Of a stretch of 42,991 nt of DNA, positions 21,749 to 33,876 are shown one piece after another. The DNA comes from Welwitschia mirabilis. Lineage: Eukaryota; Gnetophyta; Gnetopsida; Welwitschiales. The translations under genes were made by a program, and so were the position numbers. The notes beneath the pieces were generated by a model. That model saw only the letters and a list, made by a program, of their open reading frames with translations. It was not told the origin of the DNA and did not search any database. How positions within the stretch are numbered: position 1 is the first letter of the stretch; each line of letters opens with the position of its first letter. The stretch covers positions 234,594,045-234,637,035 of the forward strand of contig JBOZIK010000001.1 in NCBI GenBank assembly GCA_051453625.1. The letters are read 5' to 3'.

Positions 21749-24089
21749 TACCCCTAATTGAACATGAAGTTTTTCAAGCTTTTAAGATTGCTACACCAAA
21801 GCTCCAAAGACTCTAATATTCTAGTAATAAATAATAGTAATGAAAAATATTCCTCTATCATCAATGCATAAATTACATAATCCAATAATTTCTTGGCATT
21901 TTTCCAAAATAACTATAAAGAAGATAAATATTAATAACATGGCATCTTTCTATTTGTAGAAAAGACAAAAAACATTGGTATTTACTATAATAAATTCTTT
22001 AAAGAAAATTACAAAATTCATAAAACATGTTATGACTTATAATTAATAAGAAAAGAATCAAAATGAAATATTTGTCAGATATAGATATTTACCATAATGA
22101 ATAAATGTTAACTACTTAATAAAAGAAAATAAAACATCATAATTATAGGTCTTACCTTAGCATGCACTACTTAAATAAAATATTAAAATAAGTTAACATA
22201 ACAAATGTTAATAATTAAAGCTAATACAAAAATCCTTTCTATACACTAGAATGAGAAAATAAGAAATAAGGGAATGTACTAATTATGATACATTAAATGC
22301 AATAATTACAAAAGGAAATAAAATAATATTTATATAACCTCTTATTTATATACTAAATAAATAAGAAAATACTATAAAATAATATTATTAATTACAATAT
22401 TGATAAGAAAATAAATCACTTAAAATAATAATTACAACATAGATAAAATAAACAATTACATCTCAAATAATAATATGATAATAAATAAAGAATTTAATAA
22501 TTACATTAGCTTAGTAGATCCCACTAGACAAAAATTAGTTTCATTTAGTTTTTATTTAACTATTTAGGTTAAATCTTTAAATTTTCAAAAATCTAAACAT
22601 GACAGTGTGTTTAATGATTTGAATATAAATTTAAATAATAATAACATAACATACTTATCTTAGCATTAATAAGTATTTAAAAAAGGTTTGTTCTAACATA
22701 GTAAGAGGGTTATGATAAAACTATGATTACATCATCTCAAAGATAATTTTTATTACATTTTAATAATAAATTTAAATTTATTAAAATATTATGTTATGAT
22801 TATTAAATATTTTATCATTTGAAATTATTCATATGTTTTTATAAAAATCATAATTTTAAGAATCTCTTATTTTTTAAATTATAAAACAAACTAGCAATAA
22901 GGTTTAAATTATTTAATTATCTCATACCCAAGTGGCAAGTCCATGATAAGAGAAATAAATAGATGTATTACTTATCATTAAGGAAATATACCAGTTTTAG
23001 TTCAAATGGCTTATTACATAATAATAAAAATAGAATCTTATCCTTAATATATTACTTAACAATAGTGGATTACAAGGATAATTTATCATCAAAAAATAAT
23101 ACAACATCTCAATTTTATAATTTAACTAAATCATCTAGTGATAAAAATGATTATTAATCAAATTAATCAAAGATTACTTCAATTCCCATGTGTTACTTCA
23201 TGAAAAAAAGTTCATAACATAGCAATAAGTTATTGATAAGGAAGGATATATTATTGCATGTTATATCTCTTAAAATAAAGAATAAAAAGTTAAAGGATAA
23301 AATTAATGTCAAATTCATCCTTATTCCATATTATACCTATCCATATTAATTTTAATATCAATGCCATCTATATCTACAAACTCATTCTAAATAAAATATC
23401 TTTTCAATAGAAAAGGAAGCTTAATTATTGATTTTACTTAATAAAAGTTCTTGTAATTACTCTTTTACTTTAAAAATATTTATAATAAATCTCGAGTTTA
23501 GTACATTTCCATTTCATCTATTATTTGATTCCATGACATGATCCACATTCAAAGCTTTTTTGTTAAAATATTTTTTAAATACAATTGAATCAAGTATTCT
23601 ACTTAGTTTTTGTTTTTTTATAATTATTGAAAAATTAATTTAAATATGAATTATATATAGGATGCATAGGTTAATTTTACTTCACTATCAATTTTCATGC
23701 ATATAATTTAGTTCAATTCAATGATTGAATTCCTTGTATGCATTTTTCCTTTATTTTATGACATGCTATCTATTTGTAGTTTTATTACTAAAAGAAATTC
23801 ATAAGAACTTATTTATATCTCATACTTAAATATGTGATTAGTATGATAAGAGACTATTAACATTTTAGAATAAATGTAATTCAGTTTCTTTTTTAAATTC
23901 ATGTGAAGATTAAAATTAATTTTTAAACTTCTCTTTTATTTTATAATGATAGTTTTATTTTTATTTTTATTATTTTCATTCAATAATTAGAAACTTAATT
24001 AGTTTTATATGTAAATTAATTAATTCTAGCTCTTATTACTTAAATTTACATTTGATATCTTTCATTGATATGATAAATAGATTATTAAT
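21749..24089. other. Unassigned, probably 3' part of the G3 minus-strand element
   Basis: By position this follows the integrase end of G3 and should contain its integrase C-terminus and 3' untranslated region. The sequence is extremely A+T-rich with long poly-A and poly-T tracts. No motif was recognised. The 64-codon plus frame at 22963-23157 is low-complexity and is not called. Confidence 0.35.
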
Positions 24090-24330
24090 TATCTTAGCTA
24101 GGTTCTCACTACTATTAGTGACATTCTAATGAGGGTGGTATAGGTAGTTTTTATGATAAAATAGCATAATTGAAATAGATAAACCAAAATTTCCTATTAT
24201 ACTTCATTATTTTTTTGGAAATGTTTTTGAAGTCTTAGTTCATGAATTTTACTTTATCATTGATTTGAGGATGATAGTATGTAAAATTTTATTAGTTATT
24301 TCATACTTTTATTAAATTAATTAGTATCTT
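24090..24330 (-). pseudogene. Integrase remnant of G3, distal fragment
   Basis: Integrase inserts element DNA into the host genome. The minus strand reads YYHPQIN at 24281-24261, which is the conserved YHPQT-NGQ motif of gypsy integrases. After several stops, KTTYTTLIRMSL (about 24155-24117) matches the YRTAYKTPIGMSP motif at the expected distance. This fragment continues the integrase that breaks off at 32123 on the other side of element P. With a five-base duplication allowed for, codon spacing across the join (N-K-x-[FL] to the residue pair before K-Y) fits the family. Confidence 0.8.
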
Positions 24331-25504
24331 AGTAATAACATGTAAAAATTAACATATAGACTAAATTTAGTAGCTTAATTTAGCTTAAAAAAAGACATTA
24401 AATAAATTATTTTATCATAAAATTATGTCTTCTACAATTTCTAATATAGTTTATAAACTTATGTATTTCCCTATAATGATTTTAGGTATTACAATGTAAT
24501 TTAACCTACATGCTAAAAGCTAGAAATATTTTAGTAGAAGGTACTATATAGATCATTGGCATCATTAGCCTCTTAGAATAAAACACTATCAAAGTTACAT
24601 TATAAAGTCATTTTGAAAAAGCAATTACTTTTCATTTATGAGTTTAGGTATTTATAGTACTAAAATCTGACAAAATGCATGGCTATAAAACTATCTAATT
24701 CTCACCTGTAAAATCATAAATGCAAAATCATAATTAAGAAATCCTAATTCTATTTTTGCCTATTAAAAGAGTAAGCACCTTTATTTGTAGAAATATTTGA
24801 TTGGTGAAACTATTGTAACTGTTATAGCATTAGATCATTATGACTTCTTTTTAAACTCCTCTTTTGGGAGTGAGATAGCTCCAAGATAGGTCTAATGAGT
24901 CTATATTAATTTTATTTTCCTTTTTTTAATATAATGCAATTCCTATTCTTTTATGAAAATAGAAGTAGATCTTCATTCGTAATTTGAGTTACAATTAACA
25001 TTGCACTTTTAATGCTTTAACAAAGATATGTTATATCAAGTATCCTTTTTTTATTTACATCTTAGTTTATATTATATTTCTTGATGGTTTTTTGGGCATT
25101 TTTCTCTTACATTTTATTCTTGCATTAGTCTGTAAAGGACTAAAGTGACTAAAAGATTCATCATCATTTATCTAGTAAATATATTACTTTACCATAATTT
25201 TAAATATAACCACTTGAAAACTTTAATATTCGTTTAGAAATTTGCAATATATTATTGAAGTGAAGACTTTAATATTAGATTATTTAAGTTAGTCCTTTAA
25301 AGTTAGTTTAGTTTTCTTCTTTCGTCATCAAATTTGATTTATTATCATCTTGATTTTTTATCTTGTTTTAAATCCCTTGAAAGTTTAGATAAGTTTTGTA
25401 TTATCACTATTTAGTTTTATATCTTGATTTATCCCCACGAATTGAATGACACTAGCACTTTACTAAAACATGAGTCTTGATTAGAATTTTATAAAAATAG
25501 AACA
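24331..25504 (+). mobile_element. 5' LTR of element P
   Basis: About 1174 bases, aligned over its length with 30936-32122. Anchors include ataaaattatgt, ataatgattttag, attattgaagtgaag and the terminal ttataaaaatagaaca. The first bases are agta where the partner has TGTG, so the terminal TG is worn. I estimate about 70-75% identity between the pair. Confidence 0.8.
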
Positions 25505-26254
25505 TGAATAATCTTTTAGCATTATTACTTATGATAATGACATAATATATTCATAGAAGGCATGTAATTATTTTCCTTGCATTTTAGTTGAATTTTTATT
25601 TCTCTTGCACCTCTAATGATTGGTAATGTTTACTTTCAATATTACTCAAACTAGTCCTTCTTTCGTTTTTAGTATTTGTTTACATTTTTATACTTTCTAG
25701 TGGTGTTTAATACTCCATACTTAGTGATATCCAATCTACTTTACATTTTTTAGTTCTATTAAGTCTTCACTATAATCTAAATATATTTCCATATTAAATA
25801 TTTTATGATTATAGGTATAATGAACTTTTTATAGGATTATGGCTCAAATAAGAATTGAAAAATGTTGATGACCAAAAAAATAAGAGATTACCTTCTATTT
25901 TCTTTTCTTTTTTGTGTACTTTAACATTTAGCACCTAGATTAGTTTTTTCTTTGCATATCTCTTTCTACTATTAAAAATTCTTACACCTTGTAATTTAAA
26001 CCATTTTAGATAGCACTAATAACCAAAGTTTTCTTTCTTTAAAATGAAATTTGTTCAATATCTAGTGCTATTAGTATCCTTGATTAGTATTGTTGTATTT
26101 CTTGTGATTTACACTTTACAACTTTATTAGATGCCTTTATTAACCTTCTAAAATAAATTCTACTCTTGGGTATCCTTTAGAACCTATCTATTTTTGCATG
26201 TAGTGGATACATAACAATATAAGATAATTAACTAAGAACTTATGTAATGGAAAC
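25505..26254 (+). other. 5' leader of element P
   Basis: Between the LTR and the inferred Gag start. No clear primer-binding site: tgggtatcctttag near 26169 only weakly resembles the initiator tRNA-Met type and lies too far in. Confidence 0.5.
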
Positions 26255-27480
26255 ATGGACTCTAATACCAGCAATAATAATGAGCATAGACCTCTTATAA
26301 GAAATATATCCCAAAAAGAGTCACATAGAGAATAACAACCTAAACAACCCAATCTAAATGCCTAATATTCCTTTTAGAATCTACATTACAATAAAAATAT
26401 ACCTTTTTTGAATGAAGAGTTATTGAAAAGTTTATAAGCCCACTTACTAGGCCAATATGTAACTCAAAATCCAATCCAATATTTACCTTAAAACCAATAA
26501 ATTTACCTTAATAACCCTTTCAATAGGTAAAATCTTAAATATTACTCTAATCTTAATTTATTGTAATACCATCTTGCATAATCGAATCTTAAATAACATG
26601 TAGGTTAGACTTTAAGCTAGTTATTATCTATTTATATCCTCATTTTCATAAATTAAAATTAGAAGATCCATATCTATACTTACAACAATTTGAATGTGTA
26701 TTATCAATCATACCTTAATTTGCCAATACTATGAAGGCTCTTAGATTAGTCCTTTTTCCTTTCTTCCTAAAACAAAAAGCAAAGTTTTAGTTGTACACTC
26801 TGAATCCTCTCTCCATTAGGACATGAGATAACCTAGATAAATCCGTCCTCTTAAGATTTTTCCTAGTAACAAAACTAATGCCCTTAGGTGAGAAATTATG
26901 AATTACTGATAAAAAGACTATGAAATATTTTGAAAAATATTAGAAAGGTCACAAGATCTATTACAAAATTCCTACAACATGAATTTGTACTAGGTAAGAT
27001 TATTAGATTTTTTTATGAAGGATTTGCATTAAAGAATTGATGAAAATAATGAGTAATTTTGGTTTTCTAAATTTTGCATTAGATAAAGTTTGGAATTATC
27101 TTGAATCTATAGTTAAAAACTTTAAAAATTAAAAAAGAAAACTTATCAAATCATTTACATATTACTATTTAGTGAGATCAACAAGAGTATTTAGATTATC
27201 TAATAATTTTAAAATTAACAACCAAATAGATGAGCTTTATAGAAGAGCAAAATTATTTACTACTTTACCTAAATCCTCAACCTTAAAATGTAAATGTTTG
27301 ATCTTTCACATATACTCCCATGAAATAATTGATTATCCCTACATACCCCTTTCTAAAAACATGATTAATAAACAAGTATATTTCATAGGATATCATTGAT
27401 ATAATTATAAAAATAATCCTTACTCAAATTCATATTATCGTAAGTGGAGAAAATATTCTAACTTTTCTTGAAATTAACAT
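26255..27480 (+). pseudogene. Gag remnant of element P
   Basis: Capsid and nucleocapsid polyprotein. The inferred start is M-D-S-N-T-S-N-N-N, an Asn-rich opening usual for this type. Capsid motifs follow in order, across stops and shifts: HFHKLKLEDPYLYLQQFE (about 26640-26695; family F-HGL--EDPY-HL-EFE), LRLVLFPFFLKQKAK (about 26740-26785; family RL-LFPFSLKDKAK), RFFYEGF (about 27009-27030), then ALDKVWNYLESIVKN (family SPDEAWDYFDELAEN; about 27082-27120). The knuckle at 27295-27339 reads CLIFHIYSHEIIDYP, with Phe and Tyr in place of two of the three Cys while His is kept. PYSNSYYRKW follows (family DPYSNTYNPGW). Family assignment is confident, and the product is dead. Confidence 0.88.
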
Positions 27481-27589
27481 AACATCCATAATGAAGCTTA
27501 TACTAGCCAACCAAAAAATTCTTTTACATCATCACCCCATTAAAATCAAACCAATACCATTCAAATCACTAACCCTTATGAAATCATTA

Positions 27590-27660
27590 ATCCTCTTCAT
27601 CAATCCTATTAGAGGACATCTTCAAGAAGTTCATAGAGTTACAAATACAAATAAATCATA
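27590..27660 (+). pseudogene. Gag C-terminal linker of element P
   Basis: LLEDIFKKFIELQIQINH matches the SLED-LKAFIQ-Q-QIN segment that follows the knuckle in plant gypsy Gag-Pro proteins. It confirms that the polyprotein order is kept between the knuckle and the protease. Confidence 0.7.
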
Positions 27661-27879
27661 AACTTAAGTATAACATCTAATAACGTTACCAAACTACTAC
27701 TCATATTCTTTCTTGTTTAAAACAATACGAGTATAACAAACTTTTGATAAGCCCTAAAATAAACCTAAGAGTAGTTAAATTGACACAAGGAATATAGTCC
27801 TATCACATGGAAAAAACCAAGGAACCTCTACCATTTCTATAATAAATAAGAAAAAAAAACATTATGAAAAAATAGCTAG

Positions 27880-28330
27880 AGGCTTTAGAGTATTTTAAAG
27901 AAGCTAAAATTAACATGCCTCTCCTAGAGCCCATAAAAAACATACCTTCTTATGCAAAGTTCCTCAAAGACATGTGCATAGTTAATAAGAGGATGTATCT
28001 TGAGAAAAAGGATTTTCTAGCTCAAAAGACTAGTGCAATAATGCAAAATTAAATTCTACCAAAGCATAAAAATACTAGTTATTTAATAATATTTATTATA
28101 ATTAGATATAATAACCTTAAGTAAGCTTTATTATACCTTGGAGTAAGTGTTAATTTCTTATCCCATTCAATTTATAAGAAACATGATTTAACTGATGTTA
28201 AAAAAATGAAAATCTAGTTGTAATTAACTAATAACTTATGAAGTCATATCTAGGAATAATAGAAGATGTGATTATTTAACTCAATAATAACTATTTTCTA
28301 GAATAATTCATTATGTTAGAAATGAAATTA
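27880..28330 (+). pseudogene. Retropepsin-type protease remnant of element P
   Basis: The N-terminal flank INMPLLEPIKNIPSYAKFLK (about 27911-27970) matches the conserved INIPLLDAI-QIPSYAKFLK-L segment closely. The active-site loop reads Y-L-G-V-S-V-N-F (about 28132-28158), with Tyr where the catalytic Asp should be. Next come HSIYKKHDLTDVKKMKI and GIIEDVII (28253-28276), the strand corresponding to P-GIIEDVLV. Stops interrupt the second half. Confidence 0.88.
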
Positions 28331-28362
28331 ATAAAGAAAAATTTATTTCTCATTATTTTGAG

Positions 28363-28668
28363 TTGTCATTTCTTATGACATCAAATCCTCTTATTAATTA
28401 TAAGGATAGGATGATGAATATTTTATTTAATAACATAATAATGGACTTAAATATTTTTAATATTATTAAATTACCAAGGAATACTAATGAGATTAATTTT
28501 GTTTATGAAATCTATGATTCTAACTCTTCTTCTAGTAAGCAAAACAATTTTCCTTTTCATGACCATTTTAATGCTCTAGACTCACTCTTTTATAACTTAT
28601 TAGAAAAACATAAAAATGCTATAGGTTGGACATCATCTAGTTTCAAACACTTAGACTCTATTTTTTAA
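28363..28668 (+). pseudogene. Protease-RT junction of Pol, element P
   Basis: A 101-codon open frame. It starts SFLMTSNPLINYKDRMM, equivalent to the PFLATSNALIN-RNGVM strand after the protease. Then NIIMDLNIFNI matches NMTLE-NIFNI. A Ser/Asn/Asp-rich linker follows, then LLEKHKNAIGWT (about 28594-28632), equivalent to LL--HK-AIGWT just before the RT fingers. The frame stops there, and no RT motif follows. The initial Met is internal to the ancestral polyprotein and is not a real start. Confidence 0.88.
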
Positions 28669-30730
28669 TATTACACACCCTTCCTAATTTCTTACTCTTA
28701 TGTACAAAGTTATCCTATGAAAATTTTGTTCTTTCTATGATGGCTTTAGATAATGATTAGTTTGAGTTACATGATTGTAATGTTTTAGAGTATTCCTCTT
28801 TTGATGTCATTGAAAGACTTTATTATCATAACATCATACAAATTGCAATAATTCAAATGATACTTAAGGATGTTTTCTTTGGAGAGGACCCTAAACATTA
28901 CCATTCCTTTAAGCCTTTTCATACATCCATTTCATTTTAAAACCATTTCATTAATGACATCAATCATTCATCCATTCATATCATAAGACTTAATAAATCT
29001 AGTTAATGGTGATTAAAAAATAGACTACTAATAGGTGATCATTTTATTACTACAATTTTTAGTAGAATTTAAGTGCATTTGTATTATTTAAAAAACATTT
29101 ATGCTTATTCTAAGTTATCTTATTAAGTTTATTTTCACTTGATATTTCTGATTTTGAAAAACATGGATGAAAAGGTAAAATCTAATTTCATATTATTTTC
29201 TTTTATTTTTAATAATTTTATGGTAATAAGATATTTCTTAATTATGCTACTGAACCAATGTCCCCTTATGTACATTAAAAATTAATGAATACAAGAAGTA
29301 CAATAAAAAGAAAACATAATTTTTTTCTCTGAAAGAATATTTTATCTTCAATTAGTTTATTAGATTTAGTTAACTACATCTAGGATATGAACACTTACTA
29401 GCAACGTAGTAGTAACTTCTTTAAAATAACATGCTTAAATATTTTATAAAGTAATTTCATAACACTAGGTACTTAGTAAAGATCAAATGCTTAAAAGAAG
29501 GAATATTTATAATGGAAGAAAGGTAAAGCTATAAATATAAGGTGGGAATCAAATATTTTCATATGCATTCTTTTCTTAACATTTGTATTTAAAATGTATT
29601 TACTAGTTGTTGAATTTTTATAAGATTACTTGATGAATATCTTTCATGAATGACATTTTGATCCATTAAATAAAAAATAAAATTCATAAAAATTTTAATA
29701 AGGAATTCATCAACCTAGGAATTCTGTATTTTGCATTCATAAGATTTATGATTTAATTAGATTTTCATTGTATTCTACATTTTTACATACATTTTCATAT
29801 ATAATGTTACTATCCCATTCTTTGAGAAGACACACTTGAAAACACATACATGGTAGAAAAAGAACCCTTTAATCCATTCCTTAATTCATGGCTAATTAAT
29901 CCAAGCCATCAACAAAATTATAAAATGTTACAATCCTCATTTTCCTTTACTTCTATAAAAATCTAAACCCTTCTTATCTATTCACTATGCAAATTCATGG
30001 AACTCATCACATGCATTTTTCAACTCTTAGTAAAGTCTTATATTGTTTTTCTACAAACCATTAGTTTTGCTATTTTCCTTCATGATTGCCATTGTTACTT
30101 CATCTAAGACTACATTCAATGTTTTAACATAGTCTCTATCTATGTTTTCTAATTCATTATATCATAGGATAATTTTGTTCTAATCAATTTCAAGTCCACA
30201 TCATGGACAACTTGATGACTAATAGTAGTTAAAATAATAAGAAGAAATATATCATGACTTAACTTTCATTCACAATATTCCTTCTTATTTGTATGTTACT
30301 TCCTATTTACCTTTAATAAATCATTGTAAAGAAAAAGACCCTATTGGAGATACTTTTCATCCTTCTTTCTCTTCTGCTTTTTTTCATCCTTCACATTCTT
30401 TCTCTTCATCTTATAGTAAGATATTTCTTGAATAAGAATCAAGAGAATACAAGAATTAGATCAAAAAATTATGAAGCAAAATGAAGAAAATTTCCAAATG
30501 ATAAAATGTTATCTCAATCAAGTAGGATGAAATTGATGAAAAATTACAAAGAATAGTTTATCATAGATGATTAATTACTTAGAATTAAAATTTGTTTATA
30601 TGCATGATAGTTTAAGTCTTTCGTTACACTATTTTCTCATTTAATAATGTAATAAAAATACATATAATTAAGTACCTTTCTTTTTAAATGTTTACAAAGA
30701 TTTTCTTGAAACTTTTATATGTTTCTAAAC
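28669..30730 (+). other. Internal region of element P without recognisable pol
   Basis: About 2 kb where RT, RNase H and integrase (normally about 3 kb or more) would lie. I found no polymerase active-site, RNase H or HPQ motif in any plus-strand frame. Probably a deletion junction plus 3' untranslated sequence. Confidence 0.5.
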
Positions 30731-30735
30731 ATTAA

Positions 30736-30763
30736 GGACAAAGTTCAACTTTGGTTGGGGATA
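30736..30763 (+). other. Conserved 3' untranslated motif of element P
   Basis: A ggacaaagttcaact stretch followed by ttggttggggata, resembling the ggacaatgttcaa...tttgggggg motif common near the 3' end of plant Athila/Tat-type elements. A similar minus-strand stretch lies at 39931-39946. Confidence 0.55.
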
Positions 30764-30935
30764 AGGCATTCACAATTTTTCAATATTTTTATAATGTTAA
30801 TGTCTTATTTTTAAAAGGTTGGCCAAAACATTTTAAAATTTTTGTATTCTTAGTTACTTTCTTTAGAATTTTTTCATATTAAATCATTGCTTTTCACACT
30901 ATTCCTAAGAATCTAGAAAAATTCTAGTTAAGGAA

Positions 30936-32122
30936 TGTGATAACATGTGAAAAATAACATTTAGATTAGTATATCAAGCTAATTTAGTTTAGGAGAAGAT
31001 ACTAAATTAATTTTTTCTCATAAAATTATGTATTCTAATATTTCTAATACAATTTATGAGCCTATTCATTTTTTCATAATGATTTTAAGTACTATGCTAC
31101 ATTCTAGCATGTTGAATGTTGCAAATATTTTAGTGAAAAGTGTCCATGCCATCATCTAGGTCATTAGTGCTACTAGTCTATTAAAGTAAAATGCTATTAA
31201 TGTTACATTTTGGAGTTATCTCAATGAAGAAAATAATTTTAAGTTATGGAATTAGGAAATTATGGTATTAAAATCTAACAACATGCACGGTTATAAAAGT
31301 ATTAAATTCTTACTGTAAAATGATAAATGAGAAACCCTAACTAAGAAACCTTAATATTATTTTCTCTTGTAAAGAGAACCAAGAAACCTCATTTATAGGA
31401 ATATTTAGTTAATGAAATTATTATAACCTTAGAGTATTAAATCATCATGATGTTATTTTAATGTCTCCTTTAGGAGTGAGCTAGCTTCAAGGCCAGCTTG
31501 ATGATTCTATATTAGTTTTGGTTTTTTTATTTTTCATGTAATGTAGTCCTATTCTTTTATGAAATAGAAGTATATCTTAATTATTTATTTTGATTTACTA
31601 TTAACATTGTACTTTTAATGCTTAAATGAAACCATATATGATCAAGTATCTTCATTTTTTAAGTGAGATTTTTTGTTCAGTTCTTGGTTTACAGTCATCT
31701 TGCTTGATCATTTATGATAATTATTTCTTACTTTCTATGCTTGTATTAGGCTATTAAGAATTAAAGTGACTAAGAGATTCATCATTATGCATTAACAAGT
31801 GATATTATATCATCATTATTTAATCCATAATAATTTGGTGACTTTAAGATTTACTTAGAAATTTGCAATGTATTATTGAAGTGAAGGCTATACTATTAGA
31901 TAATTAAAGTTAATCATCTAAACTTAGTTAATTTTCCTACTTTTTCCATTAGATTTCTTTCATACCAATCTCAATTTTCATCTTATTTGAATCATTTACG
32001 AATTTAAAAAAGATTTGTATTATCATTGTTTAGTTTCTACCTCGATTTATTCCTATGGATTGAATAACATTAAGACTTTACTACAATAGGAGTCTTAGTG
32101 AAATTTTTATAAAGATAGGACA
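30936..32122 (+). mobile_element. 3' LTR of element P
   Basis: Starts TGTGATAACATGTG after the short purine run aaggaa and ends ataggaca. Homology to the left LTR stops at 32122, and beyond it the sequence reads as minus-strand integrase. This sets the boundary independently of the LTR alignment. It carries an imperfect palindrome-like atcatctaggtcat (31152-31165). Confidence 0.85.
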
Positions 32123-32290
32123 TAAATACTTATTTAAAACATAATTTTATCTATCATTAATGATATCTTTAGGATAACCAAAATAAATAATATAAGTTCT
32201 TTTAAAGGTTTCGTAATAATTTTGGCCTTATTAATTCTAGTCAAGAGAGCGTTACATTACTTAGTAAGAGGATATACATAAATACATATG
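32123..32290 (-). pseudogene. Integrase remnant of G3, proximal fragment
   Basis: Catalytic core of integrase. The minus strand shows YPLTK (family VVD-LTK/SKW) and LLTRINKAKIITKPLKELI, then after a small shift FGYPKDIINDR (about 32184-32152), equivalent to the GVPK-IISDRG motif that carries the second catalytic Asp. It continues N-Y-V-L-N-K-Y-L (family S-H-F-C-N-K-x-F) and stops at the edge of element P. The remainder is at 24330 and leftward. Confidence 0.82.
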
Positions 32291-33060
32291 TACAGGTATT
32301 TAAAATATGGGGTGAATACCTCAATAATGTTTATACACTAGAACTTAAATAATTGAATCTCAAGAATAGATGAAAGAAGTATCATATCTTCCTTTTTAAT
32401 GCTACTTAAGTATTAATGTTCATGACAAGCTTTGTAATATTGATAGGCATCTTTAAAAATAGTTAGCTAATATAGTTTGAATTAAAAGATTTTATGAGCA
32501 GTATTATTAGTAAAGAAATAACCTACATACACTCCATCATGTATGAGTAATTATAAATTCAAAGTTTTAAATTGTAAAGTACATCTATGAATGATTTTAT
32601 TAAGTTGATATTTAAAAGGATAGGGATAATTTCAAAAGTATTTACTTACCTCCTACAAGAATAACATTTTATCTTTTTTTATTTTAATGATCAAGTATTC
32701 TATGAATAAAAAGATAATTAACTATGTTAGTGTACTATGGTCTATCTTGTAAGGCTATAAGATATTTATCAAGAAATAACTCATTTATAAAAAAGAAAAC
32801 TTAGGAAGATAAGGAGTAAGACCTAATGTAAGGTAAGTAATTGACTATCATATTTTTTACTTCTTCTTTAACCTTGATTTTAAGTTAAACTCTTGTTAAA
32901 AAACATAAAAACCAAAAAATAGAAGGTATTCATCTTATAATATAGTTTTATAATCCTTATTATCTAATAAGTATTTAAGAGTATAATGATTTAAAGATAG
33001 TAAGTTTTAACATGTAAAATTTGATCTAGAATTTTCTAGTTTAAATACTATGACTAGAAT
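32291..33060 (-). pseudogene. RNase H to integrase region of G3
   Basis: By position this should contain the rest of RNase H and the zinc-binding start of integrase. I did not identify specific motifs in it. Confidence 0.45.
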
Positions 33061-33220
33061 ATCTTTCTTAGTTATTGTGTAATTGAGTTAAGATCTTGCG
33101 ATATTCTATATACATAGTAAATAGCATATGGTTTTCCATTATTTAATTTACATAAGGTTTCTCCTTAAATATACTCAGTTGCATTACATAGTAACTTAAA
33201 ATAAAGAGACTAATTAGAAG
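33061..33220 (-). pseudogene. RNase H domain remnant of G3
   Basis: The minus strand reads C-N-A-T-E-Y (family C-D-A-S-D-Y), followed by GETLCKLNNGKPYAIYYVYR (family GAVLGQR---KP-AIYYASR). This is the RNase H tether of gypsy pol. The first catalytic Asp is Asn. A stop lies between the two motifs. Confidence 0.85.
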
Positions 33221-33876
33221 CTTGTAAGATAAGATATAATTTTTTTAAATGTTTTAGTTTCTTAACNNNNNNNNNNNNNNNNNNNNNNNNNNNNNNNNNN
33301 NNNNNNNNNNNNNNNNNNNNNNNNNNNNNNNNNNNNNNNNNNNNNNNNNNNNNNNNNNNNNNNNNNNNNNNNNNNNNNNNNNNNNNNNNNNNNNNNNNNN
33401 NNNNNNNNNNNNNNNNNNNNNNNNNNNNNNNNNNNNNNNNNNNNNNNNNNNNNNNNNNNNNNNNNNNNNNNNNNNNNNNNNNNNNNNNNNNNNNNNNNNN
33501 NNNNNNNNNNNNNNNNNNNNNNNNNNNNNNNNNNNNNNNNNNNNNNNNNNNNNNNNNNNNNNNNNNNNNNNNNNNNNNNNNNNNNNNNNNNNNNNNNNNN
33601 NNNNNNNNNNNNNNNNNNNNNNNNNNNNNNNNNNNNNNNNNNNNNNNNNNNNNNNNNNNNNNNNNNNNNNNNNNNNNNNNNNNNNNNNNNNNNNNNNNNN
33701 NNNNNNNNNNNNNNNNNNNNNNNNNNNNNNNNNNNNNNNNNNNNNNNNNNNNNNNNNNNNNNNNNNNNNNNNNNNNNNNNNNNNNNNNNNNNNNNNNNNN
33801 NNNNNNNNNNNNNNNNNNNNNNNNNNNNNGCTTGTAATATAAGATATAATTTTTTTAAATGTTTTAGTTTTTCAAC
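33220..33876. repeat. 47-bp direct repeat flanking a 563-N gap
   Basis: 33220-33266 and 33830-33876 are near identical (about three differences). They encode the same stretch of the RT connection region of G3, so one copy is redundant. Confidence 0.85.
33267..33829. other. Assembly gap, 563 N
   Basis: A sized gap inside G3 pol. The coding reading on its two sides is collinear if one flank copy is dropped and the gap is closed. Confidence 0.98.

Larger units (their letters stand above)
24331..32122 (+). mobile_element. Element P: Ty3/gypsy LTR retrotransposon nested in G3, pol-deleted
   Basis: Two direct LTRs (24331-25504 and 30936-32122) enclose Gag (from 26255), protease (about 27880-28330) and the N-terminal edge of Pol (to 28668). 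Then come about 2 kb without recognisable RT, RNase H or integrase, and a 3' untranslated motif at 30736-30763. It lies inside the integrase gene of the minus-strand element G3, so it is the younger of the two. No convincing primer-binding site or target-site duplication was seen, as expected for an old copy. Whether pol was lost before or after insertion cannot be judged. Confidence 0.85.

Noticed and set aside
26257-26270. A minus-strand tRNA-iMet-like primer site (tggtattagagtcc)
   Set aside because: It overlaps the start of the plus-strand Gag of element P (M-D-S-N-T), no LTR end with CA adjoins it, and flanking motifs run on the plus strand. Probably chance.
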